Assembly: GCA_017415485.1 (NCBI GenBank)
Contig: JAFQGP010000070.1
Coordinates: 1-35,595 of the forward strand
DNA from: Clostridia bacterium
Lineage (GTDB): Bacteria; Bacillota; Clostridia; Oscillospirales; CAG-272
DNA: 35,595 nucleotides
Direction: 5' to 3'
The notes under the pieces are model-generated. The model saw nothing but the letters and a program-made list of their open reading frames with translations. It ran no database searches and was not told the origin of the DNA. The position numbers and the translations under genes are program-made. Shown here in pieces: positions 1 to 8,403 of this stretch. How positions within the stretch are numbered: position 1 is the stretch's first letter; each line of letters opens with the position of its first letter.

Positions 1-369
1 GCCGCCGCCAAAATCAAAGATTTTGACGGCTCCCCTCGGCGCGCGGGCTCGCCCTGCTCGTCAAGGCGGTGTTTTTTCGGTCGGCAAAGCCGCCGAAAAA
101 GCGGATTTATTAATCTTCATAATTTTACAATCGGCTACTTGTTGTTTTGCGTTTGGTCAAAGACCTGCGCGCGAAGCCGCACGCTATATAAAATGAATTA
201 ATTTTCGAACTTGATTTTCTGTTTTTGGGTTTTGCGATTTGCTGAATTATATATTTACAACGATAGTATTCCCGTATTTGTTGCCCGAAAGCATCTGTAT
301 TCAGCTAATTATTTGTTAAATAAACAATTTTTGTATACTGTACTTATTTTTGTAAATATCCTATAAATG
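1..369. other. Non-coding left edge with palindromic sequence
   Basis: I see no gene here. Positions 1-110 are GC-rich and hairpin-forming: a small hairpin at about 9-23 (AAAATC, loop, GATTTT) and a larger one at 73-100 whose arms pair over about 12 bp with one bulged T and an AAA loop. The larger hairpin has T5 before it and A5 after it, so neither strand gives a hairpin followed by a U-run and it is not a standard terminator. Positions 120-369 are AT-rich spacer. The segment may be part of an interspersed repeat or the end of an intergenic region belonging to a gene left of the window. Confidence 0.5.
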
Positions 370-410
370 AGCAAATCAGCGGTGAGCGTATTTGCTCACC
401 GCCGTTTGCT
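370..410 (-). terminator. Hairpin terminator after the substrate-binding protein gene
   Basis: A 9-bp GC-rich stem (GCGGTGAGC paired with GCTCACCGC) is extended by an outer AGCAAA/TTTGCT pairing. It lies about 40 bp past the stop codon of the leftward gene at 449. The sequence after the hairpin on the minus strand is only moderately T-rich (CATTTATA), so termination may be incomplete. Confidence 0.6.
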
Positions 411-448
411 TAGGAATAATTAATCGTAATTAATTAGTTATTCGGTAA

Positions 449-2974
449 TTACTCGGACTTCTTGTATTCGGTAGCGAGGTCGCCGTTGTTCTGAGAAACA
501 AAGGCAGTCCACTCATCATCGGTGTAGTTAACTTCCATATATCTGATGCCGCCGAAGCCCATGAAGGTGTGCTCGTCCTCAGAGAAGTAAGAGAACTTAG
601 CGCCGAGGAAGGATCCGCCGCCGTCTGCGATAAGCATTACGGAACGGGATTCCTTAATGGTGAGCTCCTCAAGAGCGGAGAGGATCATAAGTCTTGCTTC
701 GGTGGGAGCAAAACCTTCGCCCCAGTTGTAGGTCTTGGGCTGATTCTCGGTACCTGCAAGGCCGTTGAGGCAGAAGTACCAGTTCTGAACGCTCATGGTG
801 ATGGTCTCGCCAGCGCCCTCATAATCGCCTGCGGGCATTGTGAGAGTCATATCGATAGCGGAGGTATCCCAGTACATATGGTAGTTGAGGGAGTCATCGG
901 GGTTAACGAATGCGCCAACGATGTCGAAGGGGTTGAATGCGTTACCGGAGAAGCCGTAACCGAAACCGATCTGGGTTGCGCCGGAACGGAAAGCATCTGC
1001 CCATGCGTTACCTGCGGATGCATCGAATACAATGTCGATCTTATCCTGGAGAGCGGTGCCCTCGGTAAGGCCGTCGATGATGCCCTGGAGATAATCGCAT
1101 CTGAATCTCTGCTTGTCGTTATCTACGGAAGAACCGTAAACGATGGTGATGTTCTTGGAAGGATCGTAGCCGTACTTAGCGGGATCTGCATTGAGGATAT
1201 CAATAGCAGCCTTCATCTTTTCCTTAGCAAGAGTGGGGTTGTAACCGGTGAGGGAGTCATAAGCCTCGTCAAGTGCAAGACCTGTGAGGTCGCCGGAGGA
1301 CCACTTGCCGTCATCGCCCTGGGTGAAGCCATAAGCGCGGAGGATACCCTCTTTTGCAAGGGTGGTGTTACGGTACTGACCGCCGTCAGCGAGCTCGGGA
1401 GAGTTCTCGATATCATAGTAGTAAGCTACGTTAAGGAGACCGAAGCAAGGAACTGCGGTACCGGGCCAGATCTTCTCAACGATGTCGCTTCTGTTGAGGC
1501 CGAGGTTGAGAGCGTGTCTGAATTCCTGGATAGCAAGGATACCGTTGTTGTTCTCGCTGTTCTTAAGAACGTCGAGGTTAGAGTAAAGCTGCATACCGAA
1601 GGTACCGGTAGAGGTAGAGGTGAAGTAAACGTACTTGGAGTCGAGGTATTCGCCAACGTTCTCGGTCTGGAGAGAAGCATCGTCGGTTTCACCTGCGAGG
1701 AAGCTCATCCACTGAGTGGAGAAGTCTTCCATCTTACGGCAGTATACGGATGTGATGTTGTACTGGTTCTTGTACTGCTCCATGTTCCAACCGTACCAGT
1801 TCTCGTTCTTTACGAGCTTGTAGTGAGAGCCTGCCTCAAACTCAGCGAGCTTGTAGGGACCCCAGCTTGCGGTGGTCTCGAGGGAGGAGTTATAGTTAGA
1901 GGTCCAAAGAGTTGCGCCGGGTGCGGGAGCGATCTTGGAAGCCTCGTACTTGGTCTTGTGTACGAGCGGGAGTCCGGACATGTAGTAGGGAGCCCAAACG
2001 GAGAGGCTGCCGTCTTCCTTAAGGAAGGAGTATGCCTTATCAAGGCAAACAACGATAGCGTTCTCTTCTTCGATAGCGTATACGCCAACGTCTTCCCACT
2101 TAACGTCACGGTTGGTGTTTACAACGTAGATAGCTGCGTCGTAACCGGTTCCGGGCTCGAGGTAAGCACCGTAGTTCTCATAAAGGAACTTACCGGAAGC
2201 AGAGTCGGAAGCATCAGCATTGCTGTAAACGGTATCGTCAGTGATCTTGACCCACTCAGGGCACTCGTTGCCGTTAGCATCCTTGTAACCCTGTGTGCCC
2301 CACATGTTCCAGATGTTAACCCAGAGCTCCTGACCTGCGTCGAGAGCTGCCTTAACGGATGCATAGCCCTGACCGCCGATGGTCTCATATGTACCTTCCT
2401 GATTCTGGAAGAAGTAGATCTTGGAGTTCTTTACCATGAGGGTATCATAGTAGGTGTTAGCGCGGAAGTTCATGAATGCGGGGTCGAGGAGCTGCTGCAT
2501 AGAGTACTCGAAGTCAGCAGCGGTGATGGATGTGCCGTCATCCCACTTGAGATCATCGCGAAGGGTGATCTTCCAAGCATAGCCGCCCTCTGCCTTCTGA
2601 GCATCGGTGTAGCCCCACTTAGCGTCAACCGAGGAGGTTACGTCCTCGAGCTTGGTAGCTGCGGAATAGTTGGTGGTATAAGCACCGGGAACGATGCCTT
2701 CCTTGTTGATAGAGCCGTCCTTGTTGAACTTCTTATCATCTTCGAACTTATAGTCATAGTCGAAGAAGGAAGAACCGATGTAGCTCATGATCTGAGTATC
2801 GTTGTTGTCAGCGTAGGTGAATTCGTTCCAGTTGCTGGGCATTGTTGCTGTGTAGGTGTTGTACTGAGCCTGCTTGAAAGTAGCCGGTGTTACGGGCTGG
2901 CAAGAAGAAAGAGTACCAACAGCCATGATCAGGCACAGAGCCAATGCAAGCACGGATGTGAGTTTCTTGTTCAT
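449..2974 (-). CDS. Extracellular solute-binding lipoprotein, family 5 (oligopeptide type), large form
   Basis: Predicted peptide- or nickel-type ABC transporter substrate-binding lipoprotein, anchored outside the membrane. The start is at 2974, where GGAGG sits 7-8 nt upstream; an in-frame ATG further upstream is part of the Shine-Dalgarno itself. The product is 841 aa. Residues 1-24 are a lipoprotein signal (two Lys, hydrophobic core, lipobox L-S-S-C) with Cys25 as the lipidation site. The body has SBP_bac_5 features, including the W-K-I-T-L-R-D-D-L-K-W-D-D-G stretch. It is much longer than the usual 500-600 aa for the family. No permease or ATPase gene is adjacent and it is followed by a terminator, so it is a single-gene unit. 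Codon use is strongly biased, which suggests high expression. The ligand cannot be read from sequence. Confidence 0.9.
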   Translation of the reverse strand: MNKKLTSVLALALCLIMAVGTLSSCQPVTPATFKQAQYNTYTATMPSNWNEFTYADNNDTQIMSYIGSSFFDYDYKFEDDKKFNKDGSINKEGIVPGAYTTNYSAATKLEDVTSSVDAKWGYTDAQKAEGGYAWKITLRDDLKWDDGTSITAADFEYSMQQLLDPAFMNFRANTYYDTLMVKNSKIYFFQNQEGTYETIGGQGYASVKAALDAGQELWVNIWNMWGTQGYKDANGNECPEWVKITDDTVYSNADASDSASGKFLYENYGAYLEPGTGYDAAIYVVNTNRDVKWEDVGVYAIEEENAIVVCLDKAYSFLKEDGSLSVWAPYYMSGLPLVHKTKYEASKIAPAPGATLWTSNYNSSLETTASWGPYKLAEFEAGSHYKLVKNENWYGWNMEQYKNQYNITSVYCRKMEDFSTQWMSFLAGETDDASLQTENVGEYLDSKYVYFTSTSTGTFGMQLYSNLDVLKNSENNNGILAIQEFRHALNLGLNRSDIVEKIWPGTAVPCFGLLNVAYYYDIENSPELADGGQYRNTTLAKEGILRAYGFTQGDDGKWSSGDLTGLALDEAYDSLTGYNPTLAKEKMKAAIDILNADPAKYGYDPSKNITIVYGSSVDNDKQRFRCDYLQGIIDGLTEGTALQDKIDIVFDASAGNAWADAFRSGATQIGFGYGFSGNAFNPFDIVGAFVNPDDSLNYHMYWDTSAIDMTLTMPAGDYEGAGETITMSVQNWYFCLNGLAGTENQPKTYNWGEGFAPTEARLMILSALEELTIKESRSVMLIADGGGSFLGAKFSYFSEDEHTFMGFGGIRYMEVNYTDDEWTAFVSQNNGDLATEYKKSE

Positions 2975-3033
2975 AAAGATTTCCTCCATAAATATTTTTT
3001 CATTTTGTAATGTATCATTATTCGGAAACAACT

Positions 3034-3118
3034 TCCTTTTGATGTCCGCCAAGGCACGGAAAAGCGCGCAAAGGCGGGCAAATACGGCAGTCTCACTGAT
3101 GAGATTTGATCAAAAGGA
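3034..3118 (-). promoter_or_regulatory. Structured 5' leader of the substrate-binding protein mRNA
   Basis: The leader between the promoter at 3156-3184 and the start codon at 2974 is about 175 nt. It contains nested complementarity: 3034-3043 pairs with 3109-3118 over 10 bp (TCCTTTTGAT with ATCAAAAGGA). Inside are a hairpin at 3091-3104 (TCTCA-CTGA-TGAGA) and a pairing of 3044-3050 with 3073-3079 (GTCCGCC with GGCGGGC, one wobble). I do not recognise a known riboswitch. It could be a cis-regulatory RNA or simply an mRNA-stabilising structure. Confidence 0.4.
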
Positions 3119-3155
3119 GGGTATTTGCACGGATAAATGATATATGAACATAAAT

Positions 3156-3184
3156 ATTTTACCACAAATTGCTTGTGTTGTCAA
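3156..3184 (-). promoter_or_regulatory. Vegetative promoter for the substrate-binding protein
   Basis: On the minus strand, TTGACA (3184-3179) and TAAAAT (3161-3156) are separated by 17 bp, with TGG before the -10 box (extended -10). It points leftward toward the gene starting at 2974. Confidence 0.8.
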
Positions 3185-3342
3185 TCTCTTTTGGCAAAAA
3201 AATTACGCTTTAATTCATATTTCTTTCATTTTTTTGCAGATTTACGAAAAAAGTCGGAAATTTTGATGCTATTTGATGCAAAACTCGCAAAAGCCAAGAA
3301 AAAATACAACTTTTCGATTATGAATTTTTTTGCAAAAATCAC

Positions 3343-3371
3343 TTGACAAAGCTTTTGCCGTGTGCTATAAT
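3343..3371 (+). promoter_or_regulatory. Vegetative promoter of the leucine-type T-box operon
   Basis: Consensus TTGACA at 3343-3348, 17-bp spacer, consensus TATAAT at 3366-3371, with TGC directly before the -10. The predicted transcript start is near 3378, which begins the T-box leader. The -10 region (GTGCTATAAT) is shared with the second T-box promoter at 9902-9930. Confidence 0.9.
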
Positions 3372-3377
3372 ATCATA

Positions 3378-3650
3378 TCATAAACGCAGGGATGCGGAAT
3401 AGTACGCGAATATCTTCACTTTCAGAGAGTTGCCGGTCGGTGCAAGGCATGGTGGGGTTTTGGCGGAACTCACCGCGGAGCGGTTGCCGTGAAGATAACG
3501 ATAGCGGCAGACGGGTGCTCCCGTTACAGGGCAAGGATGTGTCAGCATCTGAAGTGCATTCCCCCGGGAATGAAAAAGAGTGGTACCGCGGAAACGGTTT
3601 TGGCGTTTTCGTCTCTTTGGATCAACAAAGGGACGGGAGCGTTTTTTTGT
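3378..3650 (+). ncRNA. T-box leader, probable tRNA-Leu sensor (CUC specifier)
   Basis: Tandem marks of a T-box riboswitch are visible: AGUA-type 5' specifier loop (3401-3404), AGAGAG bulge motif (3424-3429), a distal stem TGCC/GGCA (3431-3434, 3446-3449) with a GGUCGGUG-like loop, stem II TTGCCG/CGGCAG (3484-3489, 3505-3510), stem III ACGGG/CCCGT (3511-3524), and the T-box sequence TGGTACCGCG (3581-3590), followed by a terminator. The specifier is read as CUC at 3469-3471. It is followed by A, five bases and GAG, which is the spacing in the Bacillus subtilis glyQS leader (GGC, A, five bases, GAG). By the family rule, uncharged tRNA pairs with the specifier and the T-box bulge and prevents termination. 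Leucine shortage should therefore switch on the genes at 3703-9843. Confidence 0.9.
3603..3649 (+). terminator. T-box regulated terminator (Leu unit)
   Basis: A roughly 16-bp stem with several G-U pairs (CGTTTTCGTCTCTTTG against CAAAGGGACGGGAGCG) and loop GATCAA is followed by a run of seven T. The 5' arm follows the T-box sequence at 3581-3590, as needed for the competing antiterminator. Confidence 0.9.
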
Positions 3651-3702
3651 TGAATTTCTTCCGTTTTATTATTATATACCTTTTGAAAGGGGCTTTCAAA
3701 AA

Positions 3703-5091
3703 ATGAAAAAGATCAATATTTCCGACATCACACTTAAAAAGCTTTCCGCGAACCGCGCGGTATCCCTGCTGTTCCGCGAAAAATCCGCCATTGCAAATTG
3801 CGCCGATCGACTCGGTGCCGATGCCGTGGAGCTCCCCGCAGTCAAAAGCCTTCGGGAAGATTCCATTATATATAAGACCATCGCAAAAAACATACACAAC
3901 GCCGTGCTTGCAATCCCCGGCGGCTCGGAAGCGGACGAAGTCGAAGCGGCTTGGGAATGCATCAAGGATGCAAGATCCCCCCGCCTTCAGATAGAGCTTC
4001 CCGTTTCCACCATTCAAATGGAATATTCCTACCACGTCAAGCAGGCGAAGATGCTCGAAAAGATCGGTGAGCTTGTAAGCGCGGCGAAAGCACTTTGCTC
4101 CGACGTTGAATTCTCCGCAATCGACGCAACAAGAGCGGACGATGATTTCCTTATCGCAGCGGCACGCGAAGCAGAGGCGAAGGGCGCGGATATCATCACT
4201 CTTTGCGATTGCGCGGGTGCTTCGACCCCCGATCAGATCGCGGATATGGTCGCCCGTGTCAAGGCAGCCGTTTCGGTGCCCGTATACGTCGAGCTTTCCG
4301 ACCGCATCAATATGGCAGTTGCCTCCGCATTCGCCGCGATCAAGGCGGGCGCTGACGGACTCAAGTGCGCTATGGTCGGCAAGGATATTCTTCTGACGGG
4401 TGAAATTTCGGACGCCGTGAACACCTGCGGCGCGCAGATCGGCGCGGAGCTGGGGCTCAACAACACCATTATTCACGCAAGCATTGAGGATATGGTTGCA
4501 AGCATCAACCACGAGGCTTACGAGACTGAGGAAGCGGTGAGCGAGAAGAAAAAGATCCTTCTTGACTCCGATTCCTCGATGGCACAGGTATCCGCTGCCG
4601 CTTCTCTTCTCGGCTACGAGCTCTCGGATTCCGACGTCGGCAACGTATACAAGTCTCTCAAGCAGGTCTGCGACAAGAAGGGTGCCGTCGGCGCGAAGGA
4701 ATTTGAGGCTTTGATCGCAAGCTCGGCTATGCAGGCGCCCTCGACATATCATTTTGAGACATATACCACCACAAGCAGCAATCTTTCGAGCGCGATGACA
4801 CAGATCACCCTGAAATGCGACGGCGAGATCATTTGCGGCGTCAGCGCGGGCGACGGACCGATCGATTCCGCCTTCCGCGCCATCGAGCAGTGCATCGGTC
4901 ATCACTATGAGCTTGACGACTATCAGGTACAGTCGGTCACCGAAGGAAAGGAAGCTCTCGGCTCCGCGCTTGTAAGACTCCGCTCGGGCGGAAAGCTCTA
5001 TTCGGGCAACGGCACTTCAACCGATATCGTTGCGGCAAGCATCAGGGCGTTTATAAACGCGCTCAACAAGATAGTATTTGAGGAGGATTAA
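3703..5091 (+). CDS. Isopropylmalate-synthase-like protein with a degenerate catalytic site and an intact LeuA-type regulatory domain
   Basis: A 462-aa relative of 2-isopropylmalate synthase (HMGL-like TIM barrel, about residues 1-280, then a LeuA dimerisation/leucine-binding domain, about 350-460). The start at 3703 has GAAAGGGG upstream and lies 54 nt past the T-box terminator. The barrel lacks the family's catalytic residues. The usual D-T-T-L-R-D is D-I-T-L-K-K (Lys12, Lys13 in place of Arg and metal-binding Asp). The Glu of F-S-x-E-D-A is Ile140. The metal-binding H-x-H-N-D is E-L-S-D-R (197-201). The regulatory domain keeps G-D-G-P-I-D (383-388) and S-T-D-I-V-A-A-S (439-446). Normal condensation of acetyl-CoA with a 2-oxo acid is therefore unlikely. 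It may sense leucine, act as a scaffold or have a different chemistry. It is first gene of the Leu T-box operon, 3 bp before the next gene. Confidence 0.8.
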   Translation: MKKINISDITLKKLSANRAVSLLFREKSAIANCADRLGADAVELPAVKSLREDSIIYKTIAKNIHNAVLAIPGGSEADEVEAAWECIKDARSPRLQIELPVSTIQMEYSYHVKQAKMLEKIGELVSAAKALCSDVEFSAIDATRADDDFLIAAAREAEAKGADIITLCDCAGASTPDQIADMVARVKAAVSVPVYVELSDRINMAVASAFAAIKAGADGLKCAMVGKDILLTGEISDAVNTCGAQIGAELGLNNTIIHASIEDMVASINHEAYETEEAVSEKKKILLDSDSSMAQVSAAASLLGYELSDSDVGNVYKSLKQVCDKKGAVGAKEFEALIASSAMQAPSTYHFETYTTTSSNLSSAMTQITLKCDGEIICGVSAGDGPIDSAFRAIEQCIGHHYELDDYQVQSVTEGKEALGSALVRLRSGGKLYSGNGTSTDIVAASIRAFINALNKIVFEED

Positions 5092-5094
5092 AAT

Positions 5095-7554
5095 ATGAAG
5101 ATCGTATTTTCAACCAAGAACGTAAGCCGTGCTTCCTTTCTTGACACCTGCCGTTTTGCATTTGACTACGGCTTTGAGGGATTTGAAATATACGATGCCG
5201 TAAAGGAGCGTAACGGACATCACGACAGCATCCTGCGCCGCGACCGCACTGCGGATGCCAAAAGAAAGCTTGTCAACAGAAATCTCGCGATCTCGGCTCT
5301 CAGAATGCCCTTCCCCGTTGAAAGTGACGAGGTAAGCGCCGAGCTTGCAGCTAAATACGTTGATATGGCTGCCTTTGCCGGCATCGACAATGTTATAGTA
5401 TGTATCGAAAGCTTCACCTCCTTTGAAGCCCTTGACGAAAAGCTTGCAGGGGCGATCAAGCGCGCGGAAAACGCAGACGTCAATATCCTTTTTGAAACTA
5501 TCGGCTATCTTTCGAACACGGAAAACGTGCTCGGAATAATCAATCATTTTGCATCGGCGGCTGTCGGAGCATCCTGGAACGTTCGCGGAACTTATTTCGG
5601 CGCGGGCGAGACGGCAGAGGCGACGATCAAGACCCTCGGTGCTTACATCAAATACGTTCGTCTCGGCGACATGAAGGACGGCAGGACCGTTCTTATCGGC
5701 GAGGGAGACCTTGAGGTCGGCAAGTTGCTCGGCGCGCTTTCCTCGCTTAACTACGACGGCTTCGTTTGCGCCGCCTGGAACGAGGAGATTGACGATGCGG
5801 ACATCGTTCTGACTCATTTTACAAATTATATTTCCTCTCTTGCGCGCAACAAGAAGTCCTTTGACCGCACATATTACAATCGCGCAAAGACCGGAACCTT
5901 CGTCTGGAAAAAGTACGAGGTCATCGAGGCGACCTTCTCGGACGTTCTTGACACGATGGTGGAACGCTACCCCGACCAATACGCCTTCAAGTACCCCACG
6001 CTTGATTACACAAGGACCTACGAGCAATTCCGCCGCGACGTTGACGAATGCGCCGCCGCGCTCATCTCGCTCGGTGTAAAGGCGGGCGATCACGTTGCAG
6101 TCTGGGCGACAAACGTTCCGCAGTGGTTCATCACCTTCTGGGCAACCACCAAGATCGGTGCTGTTCTCGTCACCGTCAACACTGCTTACAAGATCCACGA
6201 GATTGAGTATCTGCTCAGACAGTCGGATACACACACCCTCGTTATGATCGAATACTGCAAGGATATAAACTACAAATCTATCATAGAGGAGCTCTGCCCC
6301 GAGCTCAAAAATCTCAAGCCGGGCACTCCCCTCTATTCAAAGAACCTCCCCTTCCTGCGCAACGTTGTAACCGTTGGTTTTAATATGGAAGGATGCCTTG
6401 ATTGGGAGCAGATGCTCGCACGTGCTTCTCTCGTTCCGCGCGAGGAGGTACGCAGACGCGCCTCCCTCGTCAAGCCCGACGACGTTTGCAATATGCAGTA
6501 CACCTCGGGTACGACAGGCTTCCCGAAGGGAGTTATGCTGACTCACCGCAACATAGTCAACAACGGCAAGACCATCGGCGACAGAATGGATCTTTCCACC
6601 GCCGACCGTATGATGATCCAGGTTCCGATGTTCCATTGCTTCGGAATGGTCCTTTCGATGACCTCGATGATGACTCACGGCGGAACTCTCTGCCCCATTC
6701 CCTACTTCTCGCCCAAATCCTCGCTCGCCTGCGTAAATGACGAGCATATCACCTGCTTCAACGGCGTTCCGACAATGTTCATCGCAATGTTCAATCACGC
6801 GGATTTTGCGAAAACGGACTTTTCTTATATGAGAACGGGCATTATGGCGGGCGCAAACTGCCCCGCGGATCTGATGCGCCGCGCGTCTGTCGAGATGAAT
6901 ATGCGCGAGATCATCTCCGTCTACGGTCAGACCGAGGCTTCGCCCGGATGCACCATGGGCGAGGTCAACGAGGACCTTGACCACCGCGTTGAGACTGTCG
7001 GAAGTGCCTTTCCCGGCATCGAATGCAAGATCATAGATCCCGAAACCGGCGAAGAACTCCCCGACGGGGAAAGCGGCGAATTCGTCGCCCGCGGCTTCAA
7101 TATTATGAAGGGCTACTACAAAATGCCCGAGGCTACCGCGCAGACCATCGATGCGGAGGGCTGGCTCCATTCGGGCGACATCTGCATGAGAACTCCCGAC
7201 GGCTATTATAAGGTAACGGGCAGACTCAAGGATATGATCATCCGCGGCGGCGAGAACCTTTACCCCCGCGAGATAGAGGAATTTTATCTCACAAACCCCA
7301 AGATCCGTGACGTTCAGGTCGTCGGCGTGCCCGACGAGACATATGGCGAGGAATGCTGCGCGTGGATCATTCTTCACAAGGGTGAAAGTGCAGACGAAGC
7401 CGAGATGCGCGCATACGGCAACGCCTCGATCGCAAAGCACAAGGTTCCGAGATACTTTATCTTTACCGATTCGTTCCCGATGAACGCGGCGGGCAAGATA
7501 CTCAAATACAAGATGCGCGAGGACTCCCTCGAGCTGCTCGGTCTGAAAAAGTGA
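5095..7554 (+). CDS. Fusion: sugar-phosphate-isomerase-like TIM barrel plus AMP-forming acyl-CoA ligase
   Basis: An 819-aa two-domain protein. Residues 1-250 resemble the xylose isomerase-like TIM barrel (AP endonuclease 2 family): G-F-E-G-F-E near 27-31, a conserved Glu in I-L-F-E-T (131-135), and G-E-G-D-L (202-206). The usual His of the V-H-x-K-D motif is Arg189 (V-R-L-G-D), so metal binding may be changed. Residues 270-819 are an acyl-adenylate/CoA ligase: T-S-G-T-T-G-F-P-K-G (470-479), Y-G-Q-T-E (610-614), S-G-D (693-695), G-R-L-K-D (709-713) and the catalytic Lys801 in A-G-K-I-L-K. The expected reaction is carboxylic acid + ATP + CoA to acyl-CoA + AMP + PPi. The acid is unknown; the leucine T-box suggests a leucine-linked acid such as isovalerate (inference). 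GAGGAGG lies 8 nt before the ATG, and the stop overlaps the next reading frame. Confidence 0.85.
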   Translation: MKIVFSTKNVSRASFLDTCRFAFDYGFEGFEIYDAVKERNGHHDSILRRDRTADAKRKLVNRNLAISALRMPFPVESDEVSAELAAKYVDMAAFAGIDNVIVCIESFTSFEALDEKLAGAIKRAENADVNILFETIGYLSNTENVLGIINHFASAAVGASWNVRGTYFGAGETAEATIKTLGAYIKYVRLGDMKDGRTVLIGEGDLEVGKLLGALSSLNYDGFVCAAWNEEIDDADIVLTHFTNYISSLARNKKSFDRTYYNRAKTGTFVWKKYEVIEATFSDVLDTMVERYPDQYAFKYPTLDYTRTYEQFRRDVDECAAALISLGVKAGDHVAVWATNVPQWFITFWATTKIGAVLVTVNTAYKIHEIEYLLRQSDTHTLVMIEYCKDINYKSIIEELCPELKNLKPGTPLYSKNLPFLRNVVTVGFNMEGCLDWEQMLARASLVPREEVRRRASLVKPDDVCNMQYTSGTTGFPKGVMLTHRNIVNNGKTIGDRMDLSTADRMMIQVPMFHCFGMVLSMTSMMTHGGTLCPIPYFSPKSSLACVNDEHITCFNGVPTMFIAMFNHADFAKTDFSYMRTGIMAGANCPADLMRRASVEMNMREIISVYGQTEASPGCTMGEVNEDLDHRVETVGSAFPGIECKIIDPETGEELPDGESGEFVARGFNIMKGYYKMPEATAQTIDAEGWLHSGDICMRTPDGYYKVTGRLKDMIIRGGENLYPREIEEFYLTNPKIRDVQVVGVPDETYGEECCAWIILHKGESADEAEMRAYGNASIAKHKVPRYFIFTDSFPMNAAGKILKYKMREDSLELLGLKK

Positions 7555-7562
7555 GAAGCATA

Positions 7563-8363
7563 ATGAAAAAATACAGAATAATCGACTCACATTGCCACAT
7601 CTATCCCGACAAGATCGCGCAAAAGGCATCGGATGCGACCGCAAATTTTTACGAGCTTCCGCCAAGCCTTGACGGCAGGATATCCACCCTGCTCGAGCAC
7701 GGCGAAAAAGCGGGGATCGACCATTTTATCGTGCAATCCGTCGCAACGACTCCAAAGCAGGTATCAAGCATCAACAGATTCATTGCGGCATCGGTTGCCG
7801 AAAGCGGCGGCAGATTCACGGGGCTCGGCACTCTCCACCCCGACAGCGAGGATATGGCGGCAGACGTTGAAGAAATCATCAGCCTCGGATTGAGGGGAGT
7901 AAAGCTCCACCCGGATATTCAGAAGGTCAAGCTTGACGACTACCGTATGCTTAAGATGTACGAGCTTTGCGAGGGCAGACTGCCCATCCTCATCCACACG
8001 GGCGATAAACGCTATGATCACTCAAACCCCAACCGTTTGCTGCCGATACTTGACATTTACAAGAATCTGACCGTCATCGGCGCACATTTCGGCGGATGGT
8101 CTATCTGGGAGGAGGCTTGGAAGGAGCTGGCGGGGCGCGAAAACTTCTACGTTGACTGCTCCTCATCGCTCTATGCCATCTCCCCGGAAACAGCAAAGGA
8201 GCTCATCCACGCTTACGGCTCCGACCGCGTCCTTTTCGGCACGGACTATCCTCTTTGGACGCCGGAGAGCGAGATCGAAAGATTCATGAAGCTTGATCTC
8301 ACCGAGAAAGAGCGCGAGGATATACTTTACAACAACACCGCCAAGCTGTTCGGTATAAACTGA
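7563..8363 (+). CDS. Amidohydrolase-2 family metal-dependent hydrolase
   Basis: A 266-aa TIM-barrel hydrolase or decarboxylase of the amidohydrolase-related family (relatives of ACMS decarboxylase and isoorotate decarboxylase). Visible metal and active-site elements are D-S-H-C-H (His10, His12), K-L-H-P, L-I-H-T-G-D, the A-H-F-G-G histidine, and F-G-T-D-Y-P with the catalytic Asp near the C-terminus. The ATG at 7563 is preferred. A GTG at 7551, overlapping the previous stop (GTGA), would add four residues and is possible through translational coupling. The reaction on this substrate cannot be inferred. It may remove a side product or decarboxylate an intermediate made by the neighbouring ligase. 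Confidence 0.85.
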   Translation: MKKYRIIDSHCHIYPDKIAQKASDATANFYELPPSLDGRISTLLEHGEKAGIDHFIVQSVATTPKQVSSINRFIAASVAESGGRFTGLGTLHPDSEDMAADVEEIISLGLRGVKLHPDIQKVKLDDYRMLKMYELCEGRLPILIHTGDKRYDHSNPNRLLPILDIYKNLTVIGAHFGGWSIWEEAWKELAGRENFYVDCSSSLYAISPETAKELIHAYGSDRVLFGTDYPLWTPESEIERFMKLDLTEKEREDILYNNTAKLFGIN

Positions 8364-8403
8364 GGCAAGCATTGTATTTTGGCGATACAAACAGGGGATC
8401 AGA

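Noticed and set aside
73-100. Terminator at the left edge
   Set aside because: The hairpin has A-runs after it on both strands instead of a U-run, so only a palindrome is claimed.
569-3010. Plus-strand open frame of 813 codons across the substrate-binding protein gene
   Set aside because: It is the shadow of a strongly codon-biased minus-strand gene. It has no promoter or ribosome site and a composition without domain-like motifs.
2975-3052. Longer start for the substrate-binding protein
   Set aside because: It would place 26 residues before the lipoprotein signal, and the Shine-Dalgarno at the inner ATG is ideal.
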